This document shows positions 46,569 to 57,448 of a stretch of DNA of 64,000 nt, piece by piece. The position numbers and the translations under genes were made by a program. The first letter of the stretch is position 1; each line of letters begins with the position of its first letter. A model generated the notes under the pieces. The model saw only the letters and a list, made by a program, of their open reading frames with translations. It was not told the DNA's origin and made no database searches. This stretch comes from Calonectria ilicicola (Eukaryota; Ascomycota; Sordariomycetes; Hypocreales; Nectriaceae), in NCBI GenBank assembly GCA_020809705.1, contig CP085828.1, positions 2,852,001-2,916,000 of the forward strand, given 5' to 3'.

Positions 46569-47967
46569 TTTGAGATATTAAAGACGGATCGGGCCACCCA
46601 GGTTGGGTTACGACATTGAAAGGGGGGGGGGTGGTAGGGGGGTGCAAGAGGGCAATGCAGGCTGCGGGAGTGGGAGGGGAGTGCTGAAGGGAGGGAGCGC
46701 GTCTGGAGACGCCTTGGAGGTTATGCTGGAGGGGAGGTTGTGGCAGTGGTGGTAGTGGTGGTGGTGGTGCGTGCCATCTGGATGTTTGGAGGCTCTCTCA
46801 CGGCGGGCAGCACAGCTGACCAGGGCCCTTGTGGGCAGGAAACGATAGGACACGACACAGGACCCAGAAGACCCAAAAACCCAGGCCAGTTGGGCTGCCT
46901 AGGGACTCGTTAGTTAGACTCGACCTCTGCACCTGGAAAGCCGATGGTGAGAGGCCCCGATTCGGCTTTTGTGGGGGAATTGTGGGGTACAGACACGAGC
47001 CATGGGCCGCGGGTAAAAAAAAAAAATGTAGGCGTTGAGAGTCGGTAGCTGGCCACGGATAGACAGGGGGATGGCGTGAGCGTCCATGATACAGAGTGCC
47101 GTGGGAGTGCGTGCGTGCGTGTGAACGAGGTTTTGCGTTTTGATGCTATAGAAACCATGTATGGCGGGTGTGTGTAAGCGGGCTTTGCCTTCTTTTTCTT
47201 GGTCTCTTTTCTTTTTTTTTTTCCCGCCATCTCTTCGCGCCGAGGGACTTTACCCGGTGCCGTTCAGAAAACTTTGGATCATGACCAGCAGTAGCAAGCA
47301 GCCATGATGGAACGAAGAACTAGACCAAACATGGGCTTACATAAACACTACCCCAAAAAATATCACACGTGCCAGACACCACGATTTATCCTTTAGCAGT
47401 GGGCATGAGCAAGAAACACACGAGAAAGAAAAACAAAACAAAACAAAAAAAAACACATGTGATAACCGTTGCATAGCGTGCTAGCTAAAACACCGGCCAG
47501 CACCGTCGGGGTGCTCGGCCGCAGAGGCATTCACGTCAGACTAGCAGGATCAATCCATAAGCTACACACCCATCCACATCCAGCGCATGACCTCATCTTG
47601 ATTGACCTCTCTCGCCCGTCTTGAAGCTCTTCCCCATGACCCCGACTCCAGCCTTGCATGTGAAGCGGGTCGAAGCCGAAACCAGCCTAGTGCCGCGTCT
47701 CTAGCGTACCCCTCGGTATCCGCCCAACCAAGCCTCGGCTCCCTTCACAAGACGGGGCGGGTCCTCCCCAGGTTGTCGTGCGAAACAGAGTTGCCGGCCC
47801 AGCTTTTTGTTAAGAGCTGCCTTTGCGCCTCGGTTCTTGACTCTCGACATCTTTATCTCTTTGCCTCCTTTCCCTCCTTGAGCGTGTCTGGTTTTTCTTC
47901 TCATTCCCATTGCATCATCATCAATCCTCCTCAGCACCCGGCCCCTATACCACATCATACCAACGCC
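46569..47967. other. Divergent promoter region, TDA10-FOX2
   Basis: 1.4 kb without a gene; it holds four FarA/FarB-type hexamers nearer to FOX2, a G-tract at 46621-46630 and A-rich tracts. Confidence 0.5.
47240..47833 (+). promoter_or_regulatory. Cluster of CCTCGG hexamers upstream of FOX2
   Basis: CCGAGG at 47240-47245 and CCTCGG at 47711-47716, 47733-47738 and 47828-47833, all within 730 bp of the FOX2 start. CCTCGG is the published core element for induction of beta-oxidation genes by FarA/FarB zinc-cluster proteins in Aspergillus nidulans. Fewer than one copy is expected by chance in this span; binding is inferred. Confidence 0.55.
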
Positions 47968-50961
47968 ATGACGGAACAGCTGAGATACGACGGCCAGGTT
48001 GTCGTCGTCACTGGCGCCGGCGGTGGTCTCGGCCGGGCCTATGCCAACTTTTTTGGCTCTCGCGGTGCCAGCGTCGTCGTCAACGACCTCGGCGGCTCTT
48101 TCAAGGGCGAGGGAAACTCTACAAAGGTCGGACTCCGTTGCGTCCAATTGCGCGCCCGCGCGTAGCTAATTCGTTCTGCAGGCTGCTGATGTCGTCGTGA
48201 ACGAGATCAAGGCCGCCGGCGGCAAGGCCGTCGCAAACTACGACTCGGTCGAGAATGGCGAACGCATCATCCAGACTGCCATCGACAGCTTCGGTCGCAT
48301 CGACATCCTACTAAACAATGCCGGTATTCTCCGAGATATCAGCTTCAAGAAGATTTCAGACGAGGACTGGGACCTAATCAACAAGGTCCATGTCAAGGGC
48401 GCTTACAAGTGCGCGAAGGCCGCATGGCCCCATTTCCGCAAGCAAAAGTACGGCCGTGTCATCAACACGGCCTCAGCTGCCGGCCTGTTCGGTAGCTTCG
48501 GTCAGACCAACTACTCAGCAGCCAAGCTCGCCATGGTCGGCTTCACCGAAACCCTGGCTAAGGAGGGTGCCAAGTACAACATCATCAGCAATGTCATTGC
48601 TCCCATCGGTATGCGATCCGCCTTTGAGTGAAACCTTCCCCGCGCTAACAATCGCACAGCCGCCAGCAGAATGACTGAGACTGTCATGCCCCCAGATGTC
48701 CTCAAGGCGCTCGGACCTGAGTGGGTTGTTCCCCTCGTTGCCGTCCTCGTCCACAAGAACAACACCAAGGAGAACGGCAGCATCTTTGAAGTTGGCGGTG
48801 GCCATGTCGCCAAGCTCCGATGGGAGCGATCCTCCGGTCTCCTCCTCAAGGCCGACGACTCATACACCCCCGATGCCATTATTAAACAGTGGAACAAGGT
48901 TGTCGACTTCTCCAACCCTCAATACCCCACTGGCCCCAATGACTTCGTCACCCTTCTTGAAGATTCTCAGAAGCTGGGTCCCAGCGAGCAAGGCGAGAAG
49001 CTCGACTTCAGCGGTCGTGTTGCCCTGGTCACTGGTGGTGGTGCCGGTATTGGCCGTGCCTACTGCTTGGCGTTCGCCAAGCACGGCGCTTCTGTCGTTG
49101 TCAACGATCTCGCTGACCCCGACACTGTAGTTGAGGAGATCAAGAAGCTTGGCGGCAAGGCTGTCGGTGTCAAGGCCTCTGCTGAGGATGGTGAGAAGGT
49201 CGTCCAGGCCGCCATTGACGCTTTTGGCCGTGTCGATATTGTTATCAACAACGCTGGCATCCTCCGAGACAAGGCTTTCACCAACATGACCGATGAGCTG
49301 TGGGATCCCGTCATGAACGTGCACCTCCGAGGCACCTACAAGGTCACCAAGGCTGCCTGGCCCTACTTTTTGAAACAAAAGTACGGTCGTGTCGTCAACA
49401 CCACCTCGACAAGTGGTATTTACGGCAACTTTGGTCAGGCCAACTACTCCGCCGCCAAGTGCGGTATTCTCGGCTTCTCCCGTGCTCTCGCCCTCGAGGG
49501 CCACAAGTATGGCATCTATGTCAACACCATCGCACCCAACGCTGGTACTGCCATGACTGCCACTATCTTGCCCGAGGAGTTGGTCCAGGCTTTCCGACCT
49601 GAATACATTGCTCCTGTGGTGCTCGCTCTCAGCAGCGACAAGTGCCCCAACCCCACTGGTGGCCTCTACGAGGTTGGTAGCGGTTGGGTTGGCGCTACTC
49701 GCTGGCAGCGAACCGGCGGCCACGGCTTCCCTGTGGATACACCGCTTGTCCCCGAAGAAGTCCTACGTCACTGGAATGACATTGTCACCTTTGACGGCCG
49801 ATCCGACAACCCCTCCAAGACCCAAGACAGTCTCGAGAAGATCATGGCTAATGTCGAGAAGACTAAGCCCAAGTCTAGCGTGAGTTTTTGCATTCTTTCC
49901 TTCTACTTCTTTTCTATCAATTGCTTGTCGCTAACTAATATTCACAGCCGGCCGCCCCATCGGGAGACCACCTCGCCACTATCAACGGCCTTATCAACAA
50001 GGATGGCGATGCCACCGAGTTCAAGTACCAGGAGCGCGATGTCATTCTCTACAACCTTGGTATCGGCGCCAAGCGTACCGACTTGAAATATGTCTTGTAA
50101 GTCACCAAACCGAAAAAAAAACACCAATAAATAGCATATCTAACATGATGCAGTGAGGGCGACGAGAACTTCCAGGTTGTCCCTACCTTTGGTGTTATTC
50201 CCCCCTTCAACACCGAACTACCCTTCACTTTCGACCAGATTGTGCCCAACTTCTCGCCCATGATGCTTCTTCACGGCGAGCAGTACCTCGAAATCCGCAA
50301 GTTCCCCATCCCCACCAGCGCCAACCTCGTCTCTCGCGGTCGACTCCTTGAGGTTGTCGACAAGGGCAGTGCTGCCATTGCCAAGACCGGTGTCACCACC
50401 GTCAATGCCGACAACGGTGAGGACGTCTTCTACACCGAGTCCACCGTCTTCCTCCGTGGCTGCGGTGGTTTCGGTGGCCCTAAGCGCGGCCAGGACCGTG
50501 GTGCTGCCACTGCCGCCAACAAGCCTCCTGCCCGTCACCCTGACGTCGTCGTCGAGGAGAAGACTTCCGACGACCAGGCTGCCATCTACCGTCTTAGCGG
50601 CGATTACAAGTAAGTTAAAGCTGCCCTGTTTCAGCTGCAGAAACCCATCGATGCTAACCAACGCCTTAGCCCTCTCCACATTGATCCCGCCTTTGCCAAG
50701 ATTGGTGGCTTCAAGGCCCCCATCCTCCACGGCCTCTGCTCATTTGGCTTCGCAGGAAAGGCCGTCTACGAGCGATTCGGTGCCTTCAAGAACATCAAGG
50801 TCCGCTTCGCCGGTGTCGTCATCCCCGGCCAGACCCTCGTCACCGAGATGTGGCAGGAGGGCAACAAGGTTATCTTCCAGACCAAAGTCAGGGAGACTGG
50901 CAAGCTCGCCATCGCTGGCGCCGGTGCCGAGCTCGTTGGCAAGAGCAAGAGCAAGATTTAA
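47968..50961 (+). CDS. FOX2: Peroxisomal multifunctional beta-oxidation enzyme
   Basis: Six exons (47968-48126, 48182-48608, 48660-49879, 49948-50096, 50154-50609, 50670-50961) encode 900 residues, the same as yeast Fox2. Two short-chain dehydrogenase domains come first, each with a nucleotide motif ([30 protein letters not shown]), an NNAGILRD motif and a catalytic YSAAK. A MaoC-type hot-dog 2-enoyl-CoA hydratase-2 domain follows, ending with the conserved [20 protein letters not shown]. The enzyme performs hydration and the D-3-hydroxyacyl-CoA dehydrogenation of peroxisomal fatty-acid oxidation. The C-terminal tripeptide SKI is a PTS1 variant. All introns are 51-68 nt and all joins keep family sequence. 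Confidence 0.97.
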
Positions 50962-51216
50962 ACGAGCCATAATGGAGTTTATGAAGGAGTCCTGTACACT
51001 AACGTCTGTATTGTAATTGATTGAATGCCAGATGTTCTACTTCCCAAAATCGTATGCTTTGCTTTAATCCCGTGAATAAAAGACGCCTGTCCGTATGCCA
51101 AATCCAATTCCACTTCACATCACACAACATTGAAACATAGTAATAGAAAAAAGAGGAGAGAGAGGGAAAAAAGAAGAAGAAAAAGAAGCCTCAAGTCTCG
51201 TCATCTACGCCAGTTC

Positions 51217-53124
51217 CTAAACAAAAATTGTTTCCGTAATGACATCAAAGACTTCGGAGAGAGCAGGCACCTTGCCCTTCATGAGAACCCGCTCCACGCT
51301 GGCATCGTTCCGCGGTCCCGCAACGCCCGTTTCCAAAAAGGCACGCTCTGTCCCAGAAAGCTCGCGGTTCTCCATGGCTTTCCACTTGCGCTCGGCCTCC
51401 TCCCGCGCCGCCTGCAGCACCTTTTCCGTATCCTCGGATTCCCAGAGGTTGCACCGGTCGCACTCCTTGCAGGGCGTTGGGTCACCATCCGGGCGGAAGT
51501 GGTCGCAGAAGTGACGGTAACCCGTCTCACTCAGGTCGGCGCGGCATACGTAGCACATCTTGTAGCCACATGGGCAGGTGAGCTTGTTGCAGCCCGCGTT
51601 TTTAACAAAGGATGTGTTGCACCGCGGGCACACACGCTTGATGGCCATGCTCATGGCCTGCTCGACCTGGGTTCGGAGAGCCACGAGCGATGATTCGTTG
51701 CACACATGAATATCTTGCCAGGTTTTGTTGCACGAAAGGCAGGATACACGCTTGCACTCGGTGTTTTGACATATGAATTTGAGCCCGCGGCGGCGGCGAC
51801 GGTGGCGGGTGAGGGCCTTGCTCCATTCCGAGGACATGTACTTGGCAAAGGTCTGTCTCGTGCTGAGTATGAGGCAGATGATGGAAGAAATAAAAACCAC
51901 TGGAAATACAAAGGGAATCATTCCGATGCATATAAGAAGAAAGAATAAGTGATAAACACTCGTCAGGTTAATACGCAGGCCGGCTTCCTCTGATGGTGTG
52001 TATAGCTCGTCAATTTCGGCATAATCGCAAAATGGGCAGCGCACGAGCGGCAGTTGTGACCCAAGGAGACTATGCTCTGCCAGTCTTCGATCCAGCTTGT
52101 GAAGAATCTCGGCGCCCATCTTTTCCTCCTCCATGGCACGTCGGATGTGGTCGGCAGGGATATGGCCCGAGCAGCCGTCCCCTTCAACCGCCACACACTT
52201 GAGCGTCCCCGTCTCGGGGTTGATGCTGCTCTGCCAGCCTTGACCAAATATAGCTTCTTTGATAGAGTATTGCACGCACCGGAAGCAAATCATATGGCCA
52301 TCTCGGTTGCAGTGTGTGAATTCTTCAAACGCCCCAGAGGTGAAGCAGCACACACACTCGTGCGTGGCTTCTGCCGCCTCGGCCTCTTCATTATTGAGTA
52401 AGAATGCCAGTCCTCGGTCCTTGGCTTCTCGTTCTTCACGATCTCGCTCCTTGAGCGGCACCACCAGTGTATCGTAGAGTTCCCGGTCCAGCTCGGGGCT
52501 GCCTGTCGACCTAATGGTGGGGATGATAGATCCTTGGCCAGTGGAACGCCAGGTCACGAGCGGGTGGTTTTCGGCCTCACCCGTAGCGATGGGCTTCCGC
52601 CGGAAGAAGAGAGAGGATATTGTGAAGCGCCATGATTTTGACGACAGCGTCACCAGCGTTTGGCGGGCCTCGAGGTACGAATAGTTGGATTCGGCGAGCA
52701 CGGCGTTAATGGTGGACCGGGACAGGCCCTTGAACTCGCGCCACGCTAAGGCCTGGACCGCTTTTTTATATTCTCTGCTCCGAAACACTTCGGCCTTGGG
52801 GACAGCTTCTGTAGACTCTTTGTCGACCCTCCACCGCCCCTTGACCCAGGTGGCGCGGTTCTTCAGCAGCGCATCGGCCACGAGGGCCAGGCGAGACTCG
52901 CCATCGAAGTTGGAGAGAAGCTCTCGGAAGACCTCTATCTGGACATCGGGGAAGAGGGAGGCGAGGGCCTCGAGGCTGTTGTTGAGCTCGCGCAGGTCAG
53001 GGCGTTCGGTGGGCAGGGACATCAGCTGGGCCTCATCGTGGATATATTCAGGCTCGTTCTCGGCGGCGGGTTTCGACTTGGACGGGGCCCTATCGCTGGA
53101 TGTGCGAAGCCCAGAGAACACCAT
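51217..53124 (-). CDS. RBR-type E3 ubiquitin ligase, RNF216-like
   Basis: One uninterrupted frame of 635 residues. RING1 is around residues 253-310 (CVCCFTSGAFEEFTHCNRDGH then ICFRC and KCVAVEGDGCSG). The IBR begins with RCPFCDYAEIDEL and continues with FICQNTECKRVSCLSCNKTW; RING2 is CPRCNTSFVKNAGCNKLTCP then CYVCRADL, with the catalytic Cys expected in the GCNKLTC region. The order and the spacing resemble TRIAD3/RNF216. Unusually, a 35-residue hydrophobic segment (YHLFFLLICIGMIPFVFPVV and onward) followed by a polybasic RHRRRRR stretch sits between the first and second cysteine pairs of the IBR. The N-terminal 200 residues are helical and unassigned. Confidence 0.9.
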   Translation of the reverse strand: MVFSGLRTSSDRAPSKSKPAAENEPEYIHDEAQLMSLPTERPDLRELNNSLEALASLFPDVQIEVFRELLSNFDGESRLALVADALLKNRATWVKGRWRVDKESTEAVPKAEVFRSREYKKAVQALAWREFKGLSRSTINAVLAESNYSYLEARQTLVTLSSKSWRFTISSLFFRRKPIATGEAENHPLVTWRSTGQGSIIPTIRSTGSPELDRELYDTLVVPLKERDREEREAKDRGLAFLLNNEEAEAAEATHECVCCFTSGAFEEFTHCNRDGHMICFRCVQYSIKEAIFGQGWQSSINPETGTLKCVAVEGDGCSGHIPADHIRRAMEEEKMGAEILHKLDRRLAEHSLLGSQLPLVRCPFCDYAEIDELYTPSEEAGLRINLTSVYHLFFLLICIGMIPFVFPVVFISSIICLILSTRQTFAKYMSSEWSKALTRHRRRRRGLKFICQNTECKRVSCLSCNKTWQDIHVCNESSLVALRTQVEQAMSMAIKRVCPRCNTSFVKNAGCNKLTCPCGYKMCYVCRADLSETGYRHFCDHFRPDGDPTPCKECDRCNLWESEDTEKVLQAAREEAERKWKAMENRELSGTERAFLETGVAGPRNDASVERVLMKGKVPALSEVFDVITETIFV

Positions 53125-53652
53125 CGTGCATGCTCATTATCGCGAAGATGGTGCGAGGTTGTGGTTTGGTGGCGGCCGTGGTGGGTGGTGGTTGTGGCGT
53201 TGATGTCTCCAGTGATGCCTAGTGTGTAGTGTGGAGCGTGGGCTGCGTAGGTGTCAAATTAAAGTTCCGACCCCACGGAGGGGCACCACGAGATATCCTC
53301 CGAGCTGCCAAGGCCCAAGTCAGGGCATACGCGCATACTCCCCAACCTCCCAGCCAACCAGTTGCAAATAATTTAATCGGGTTGTCGTGTTCTTGGAAAC
53401 CCAATAACTATATATTGCCGGGCTTGTACTATTATTCAATCTCCTGATTCATTCCTAAGACAGTTTTGACAATCACCAACCCTATAATGAACAGACTCCA
53501 TCAGGAGCTTAGCATCGCACAACAACGAAGTCAAACCAACATTTGCCTTCGCCACGTTACTTAGTTAAATCAATCTTGAAAATAAATACAAACTTTGAGC
53601 CCAAGCCGTTTGCGTATCAAAACATCGGCCCTCCCTAGCTCACTATTTCAAC
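53125..53652. other. Intergenic
   Basis: Promoter side of the RBR gene, becoming AT-rich towards the defensin-like gene. No gene seen. Confidence 0.5.
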
Positions 53653-53660
53653 TATAAATA
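53653..53660 (+). promoter_or_regulatory. TATA box of the defensin-like gene
   Basis: TATAAATA lies 100 bp upstream of ATG 53760. Confidence 0.5.
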
Positions 53661-53759
53661 CGACGACGCGTGCTCAATCATTACTTACGGCACTCGTCAC
53701 AAGGCCAGCAGTGTCCCAAATAGATCCTCGGTTCCGCTTTCTTTAGTAAAATACCAACA

Positions 53760-54092
53760 ATGCATATTTTCAAAATATCCGTCATCTTTATCTTTGTAGT
53801 ACTAGTCTCACAAAGCAAAGCTGAAAGCTTCCTCACTCACTACGGATGTCCTTCCGATAAAGCGAAATGTGTTGAGCACGTGAGTTTTCCGTCCTGAAAA
53901 GGATGTGCGCAACGAAAAAAATTCAAGTAAAAGAAAACAAAACCCTAATTATTAATTTAGTGTCATGAAACTGGCTTTGATTTCGGCGATTGTATAAAAG
54001 GGTACAAGTCATGTCCCTCTCACATATAGCGGCATCTGCTAAGAACAACTAGCCATTGCACCTGTGGACGCATCGTTTCAAAACATAATTGA
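53760..54092 (+). CDS. Secreted defensin-like (CS-alpha-beta) peptide
   Basis: Three exons (53760-53879, 53961-54001, 54053-54092) encode 66 residues. The first 22 are a classic signal peptide (IFKISVIFIFVVLVSQSKA). The mature peptide shows the six-cysteine CS-alpha-beta pattern: C, six residues, C, three residues, C, nine residues, C, four residues, C, one residue, C. Landmarks are YGCPSDKAKC, VEHCHETG and KGHCTCG. This is the pattern of invertebrate-type and fungal defensins such as plectasin and micasin, which are antibacterial or antifungal peptides; activity here is inferred. The last two cysteines appear only when the second intron (54002-54052, GTACAAG donor, CTAAG branch, CTAG acceptor) is removed; without splicing the frame stops at TAG 54028-54030 after KSCPSHI. 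The gene lies in an AT-rich setting with a TATA box. Confidence 0.75.
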
Positions 54093-55243
54093 AGCTCCAG
54101 GCAAATTCCGATTTAAAATATGGGCAGTACACGCAGTAATACCAGCCGGCAACTAAGCACGTCAGGCCAACGGTTCGTCTGAATTGTTATATCTTCCATC
54201 ACGCTCTTGAAGAAATTCTTTAGTTCCAACAAAAATTACTGTTATTTTGGGTCATTGGATGTTTTTTACAGAGGGTTTCTCTCAATCCTTGCCAAACCCC
54301 ACAACATTTTACTGTAGCTTGTCTCAAGAATTTTATTACTCCTTGGGTTTCCTTGCCTGCATATGTTCGACACGCGAAATTTGACATGCGTCCTGGAAAG
54401 AAAAGATTAGTTACAGCAAGTAGTCGTGGCATCGAAAATTGAACGCCTACCTACCCTATAGCAAGATGCTATACAATGAGTAGGGAAACTGGTGCGATGT
54501 TACAATATTGCAAATCACATATAGACTTCTTAAATAATAAAAATTAATAATAAATTAGTTGAACCCTTTATGATAAATCCCCAATATAAATTTGGCCAGC
54601 AGTATGCTGGTAAGCAAGAGAGCTATGAGTTGACAGATTTAAATGGTAACACAATGCCGCTTGGTAACAATATACTTGAGGAATCTAACGGCTCTTTTGC
54701 TGACCAGGCCCATCGCCAATGTGAGTTTAAAGAAATGGGAATAACGTGGTACGTGGCATGCCCATTTGCTATACCTGCCTGGAAAAACATCAAGACACAT
54801 AGAGTTTGTAACACATGGAGCCCAGAGACAGGGATCATCAACAAACGGCTTGCACAGGCCAACCGCATTTCCGCTTAGTCAGTATTAAGAGGGTATTTCC
54901 CGTAATGAAATGCCGACTATTTACAGATGGTGGTCTCAAGTATACCTGGTTTCAGTTCTGTGATCGACTTTATCGTGGATATCTCTATCCTGTAAACGCA
55001 CCCAACTGCAAATTGTCGTAGGTTCATGCGTTGTTGTACCCCGCAACTCCGTTCAACCGAGCCAATCGCCACCTGATGATTTGCGGTCAAATTCAGCTGG
55101 ATCTTGATGGGAACCATTTCGAAACGATCTGGTCAGTGAACTAGTATTTGTTGTCTTATGGGGAAATAGATATATTTCAACAAATCAGAATCCCCAAAAG
55201 GAATATTACTTTGCCTTGGCAGGGATTGCAATATTGGGTTAGC
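54093..55243. other. AT-rich spacer with possible relic exons
   Basis: No confident gene. An unbroken but unrecognised 102-codon frame (54570-54878, +) and a set of exon-like segments with splice signals on the minus strand (54336-54528) overlap or neighbour each other; neither is secure enough to call. Confidence 0.4.
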
Positions 55244-57448
55244 ATGTCATCACCGTCAGCCACGGGAGGACCTGCAGTGAGTTGTGATGCTTGTCGGAAG
55301 AAAAAGGTCAAGGTATTTACTCTCCATCCATAAGAGGACCGAATAATATTAACAAGAGGGCAAAAACAAGTGCATTAGACATGATCGTGGTGACTGTCAG
55401 AGATGTCGGCACACAGGGGTTCAATGTGTTACCAATCGAAAACGGGCACCGAGGCCATATTACCAAACGACCAAGGAGCAATTCAAATTGATGGCAGCCA
55501 TAGTCCACCACTTTCTTCCTGGTGTAACCCTTGACAAAGACCAACTTCGAAATGCAGTTCATCAACTCCAGAGTCGAGGTACGCCGGCGCCAACCATTCA
55601 AGAGGATGATCCATTGGCTTCTCGTATCCCAGGGGCTACTCTAAGAATTGGAGATGAAGCTCCGTGGCCTATACCGAATTGTGCGGTAGAAGCACAAGAA
55701 AGTTTCACTGAATACCAGACTTTCCATACCGAAGGTTATACTCCAGTGTCAACTGGCGTTAACCCTGGAACGATACCAAACGTCGCAGAAACCAGGCTAG
55801 ACCCGTCACTACCACTCAATGTTTCGCGATCTCAAGAGGATGACCACGATTCTGAACCGCCACCTGACAGAGAACCGAGCGAAAGCGTCAAATCTAGGGA
55901 CCGATGTATGCTTCCGTCTCCATCATCGATCTCAAGTGATACTCCAAGTGCGGACCAAGGAAGTCTGATCCTACGTGATGCAGCCCAGGTCCCAAGTATG
56001 TTTGCCTTTTTTTTTTCTTCTGCAGAATATACTGATATCTAAATAGGATACTATAACAAAACGTGCTATAAAACCTTTTGTTCCATAATGTACTCGTCTT
56101 TCAAATCATCAGCGCATAGCCAGCTCTTTGATGCACAGCCACCCATTGACTCGTATCCATTGGACGGCAAATCTAATATGTTGGTTGTACCAGATGACTT
56201 GCCATCGCAATCATCGATTTCTGAAGCAGCACAAAAATTCTTTGCTGAAATCAATAACACTACATATATAGTGAACTATCATCATTTTAAGAAGCACCTC
56301 CGTGATGTATATGACACTGGGACCGCTGCCTCTAATGCGACACTGGCGATCATACATCTTATCGGGTTTCTTGGAACCTCTGATTCAATATTATTTATCA
56401 AAGGTGTTCGGCATTGCAATGCCTCAGTGGAGGAAGGAAGTTTAGAGAGCGTACAAGCCATCATGCTAATGGTAATGAGGAGCCAGCAATCAAGGGGGCA
56501 TAGACTAATTATATTTTACTTAGACCTTTGGATATATGTTGAGAGGGCAGATAAATACGGCTTGGATTTCCCTCGGGAGCGCTATCCGTATTGCTCAATC
56601 GCTCGGCTTACATTCTCACGAATCAGTGTGGGGTGATGAGCCAGGCCATACTGTCGAAACAAAAAAGAGGCTTTGGTGGTCCCTTTTCGACCTCGATATA
56701 ACGCTTTCATCAATAATGGGCCGGCCCCCGAGCGTAGACAAGGATCTGGTCTACACTTCAGTCCCGCAGGATTTGGTAAATTGGCTTCTATCCTGGTTTC
56801 TAGTGGGTGACATGCTGATGCCTTTTCTAGGATTTCGAGCCAAATGCCTTCACTCCGCCTGGGTATTCCAAAGCTTCAGCAGAGCTAGCGCTATTACACA
56901 GCGAAGTTATCAGGAAACTTTACTTACGTCCTATAAACAACCAAGACTCTGGTGGTTTAACTGAAAATTTACTGAATCGGCTTCAAGAATGGTGGGACAT
57001 CTTGCCCCTGTATCTCAAACCGGGATGTCCAGCAGCACCATCTTATATACGCGCCATAACATACCTGGGGTTGCGATATTATTACTCTCTAACTCTTATC
57101 ACACAACCATATCTCTTGAAATCAATATCGGGAAATGCTGTGTTTGATGAACAGCTTGCTCAAAAAGTTGTAGTTTGCGAAAAAGCCAACATTGAGGCGA
57201 TCATTCTGATGAAGGAGCTCATAAACCAGAATCTCACGAGCAAGCTGAACTTTTTTGACGCATTTCATATATTGTCCCATGGCATAATTCTCTGTCTGAG
57301 AAGTGTAAAGTGCCAATCCCCCGAGATAATTGACGAACTGGACCGATATGTCTCACTTCTTTCGCTGGCAGACCACCTGGTCATTGGGAAATTCGGGAAG
57401 GAGTCGATCAAGGCGCTGCTTTTAAAGTTGAGAAATAAGCAGAGGTAA
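55244..57448 (+). CDS. Zn2Cys6 fungal transcription factor with fungal-specific TF domain
   Basis: Five exons (55244-55312, 55371-55995, 56047-56471, 56524-56775, 56831-57448) encode 662 residues. The zinc cluster is split by the first intron: CDACRKKKVK joins CIRHDRGDCQRC and GVQC, giving the Zn2Cys6 spacing. The middle homology region includes ISLGSAIRIAQSLGLH, then TKKRLWWSLFDLDITLSSIMGRPPSV, the hallmark of the fungal_trans domain. Introns of 51-58 nt all restore family sequence; the fourth exon starts in phase 0 after a short AT-rich intron. An upstream in-frame ATG (55148) exists, but 55244 gives the usual short tail before the zinc cluster. As a nuclear DNA-binding protein it could regulate the decarboxylase about 1 kb downstream; this is position-based inference. 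Confidence 0.88.

Noticed and set aside
45912..46619. 235-codon frame opposite TDA10
   Set aside because: A shadow of the GC-rich kinase gene that also crosses its intron; no domain.
48860..49723. 287-codon open frame antisense to FOX2
   Set aside because: It mirrors the codon bias of FOX2; there is no domain, and the sense strand is certain.
50348..51016. 222-codon Ser/Pro-rich frame overlapping FOX2
   Set aside because: Out-of-frame shadow that runs through a FOX2 intron.
54570..54878. 102-codon plus-strand frame upstream of the Zn2Cys6 gene
   Set aside because: Open and fairly normal in composition but without homology I recognise, promoter or splice context; could be a remnant.
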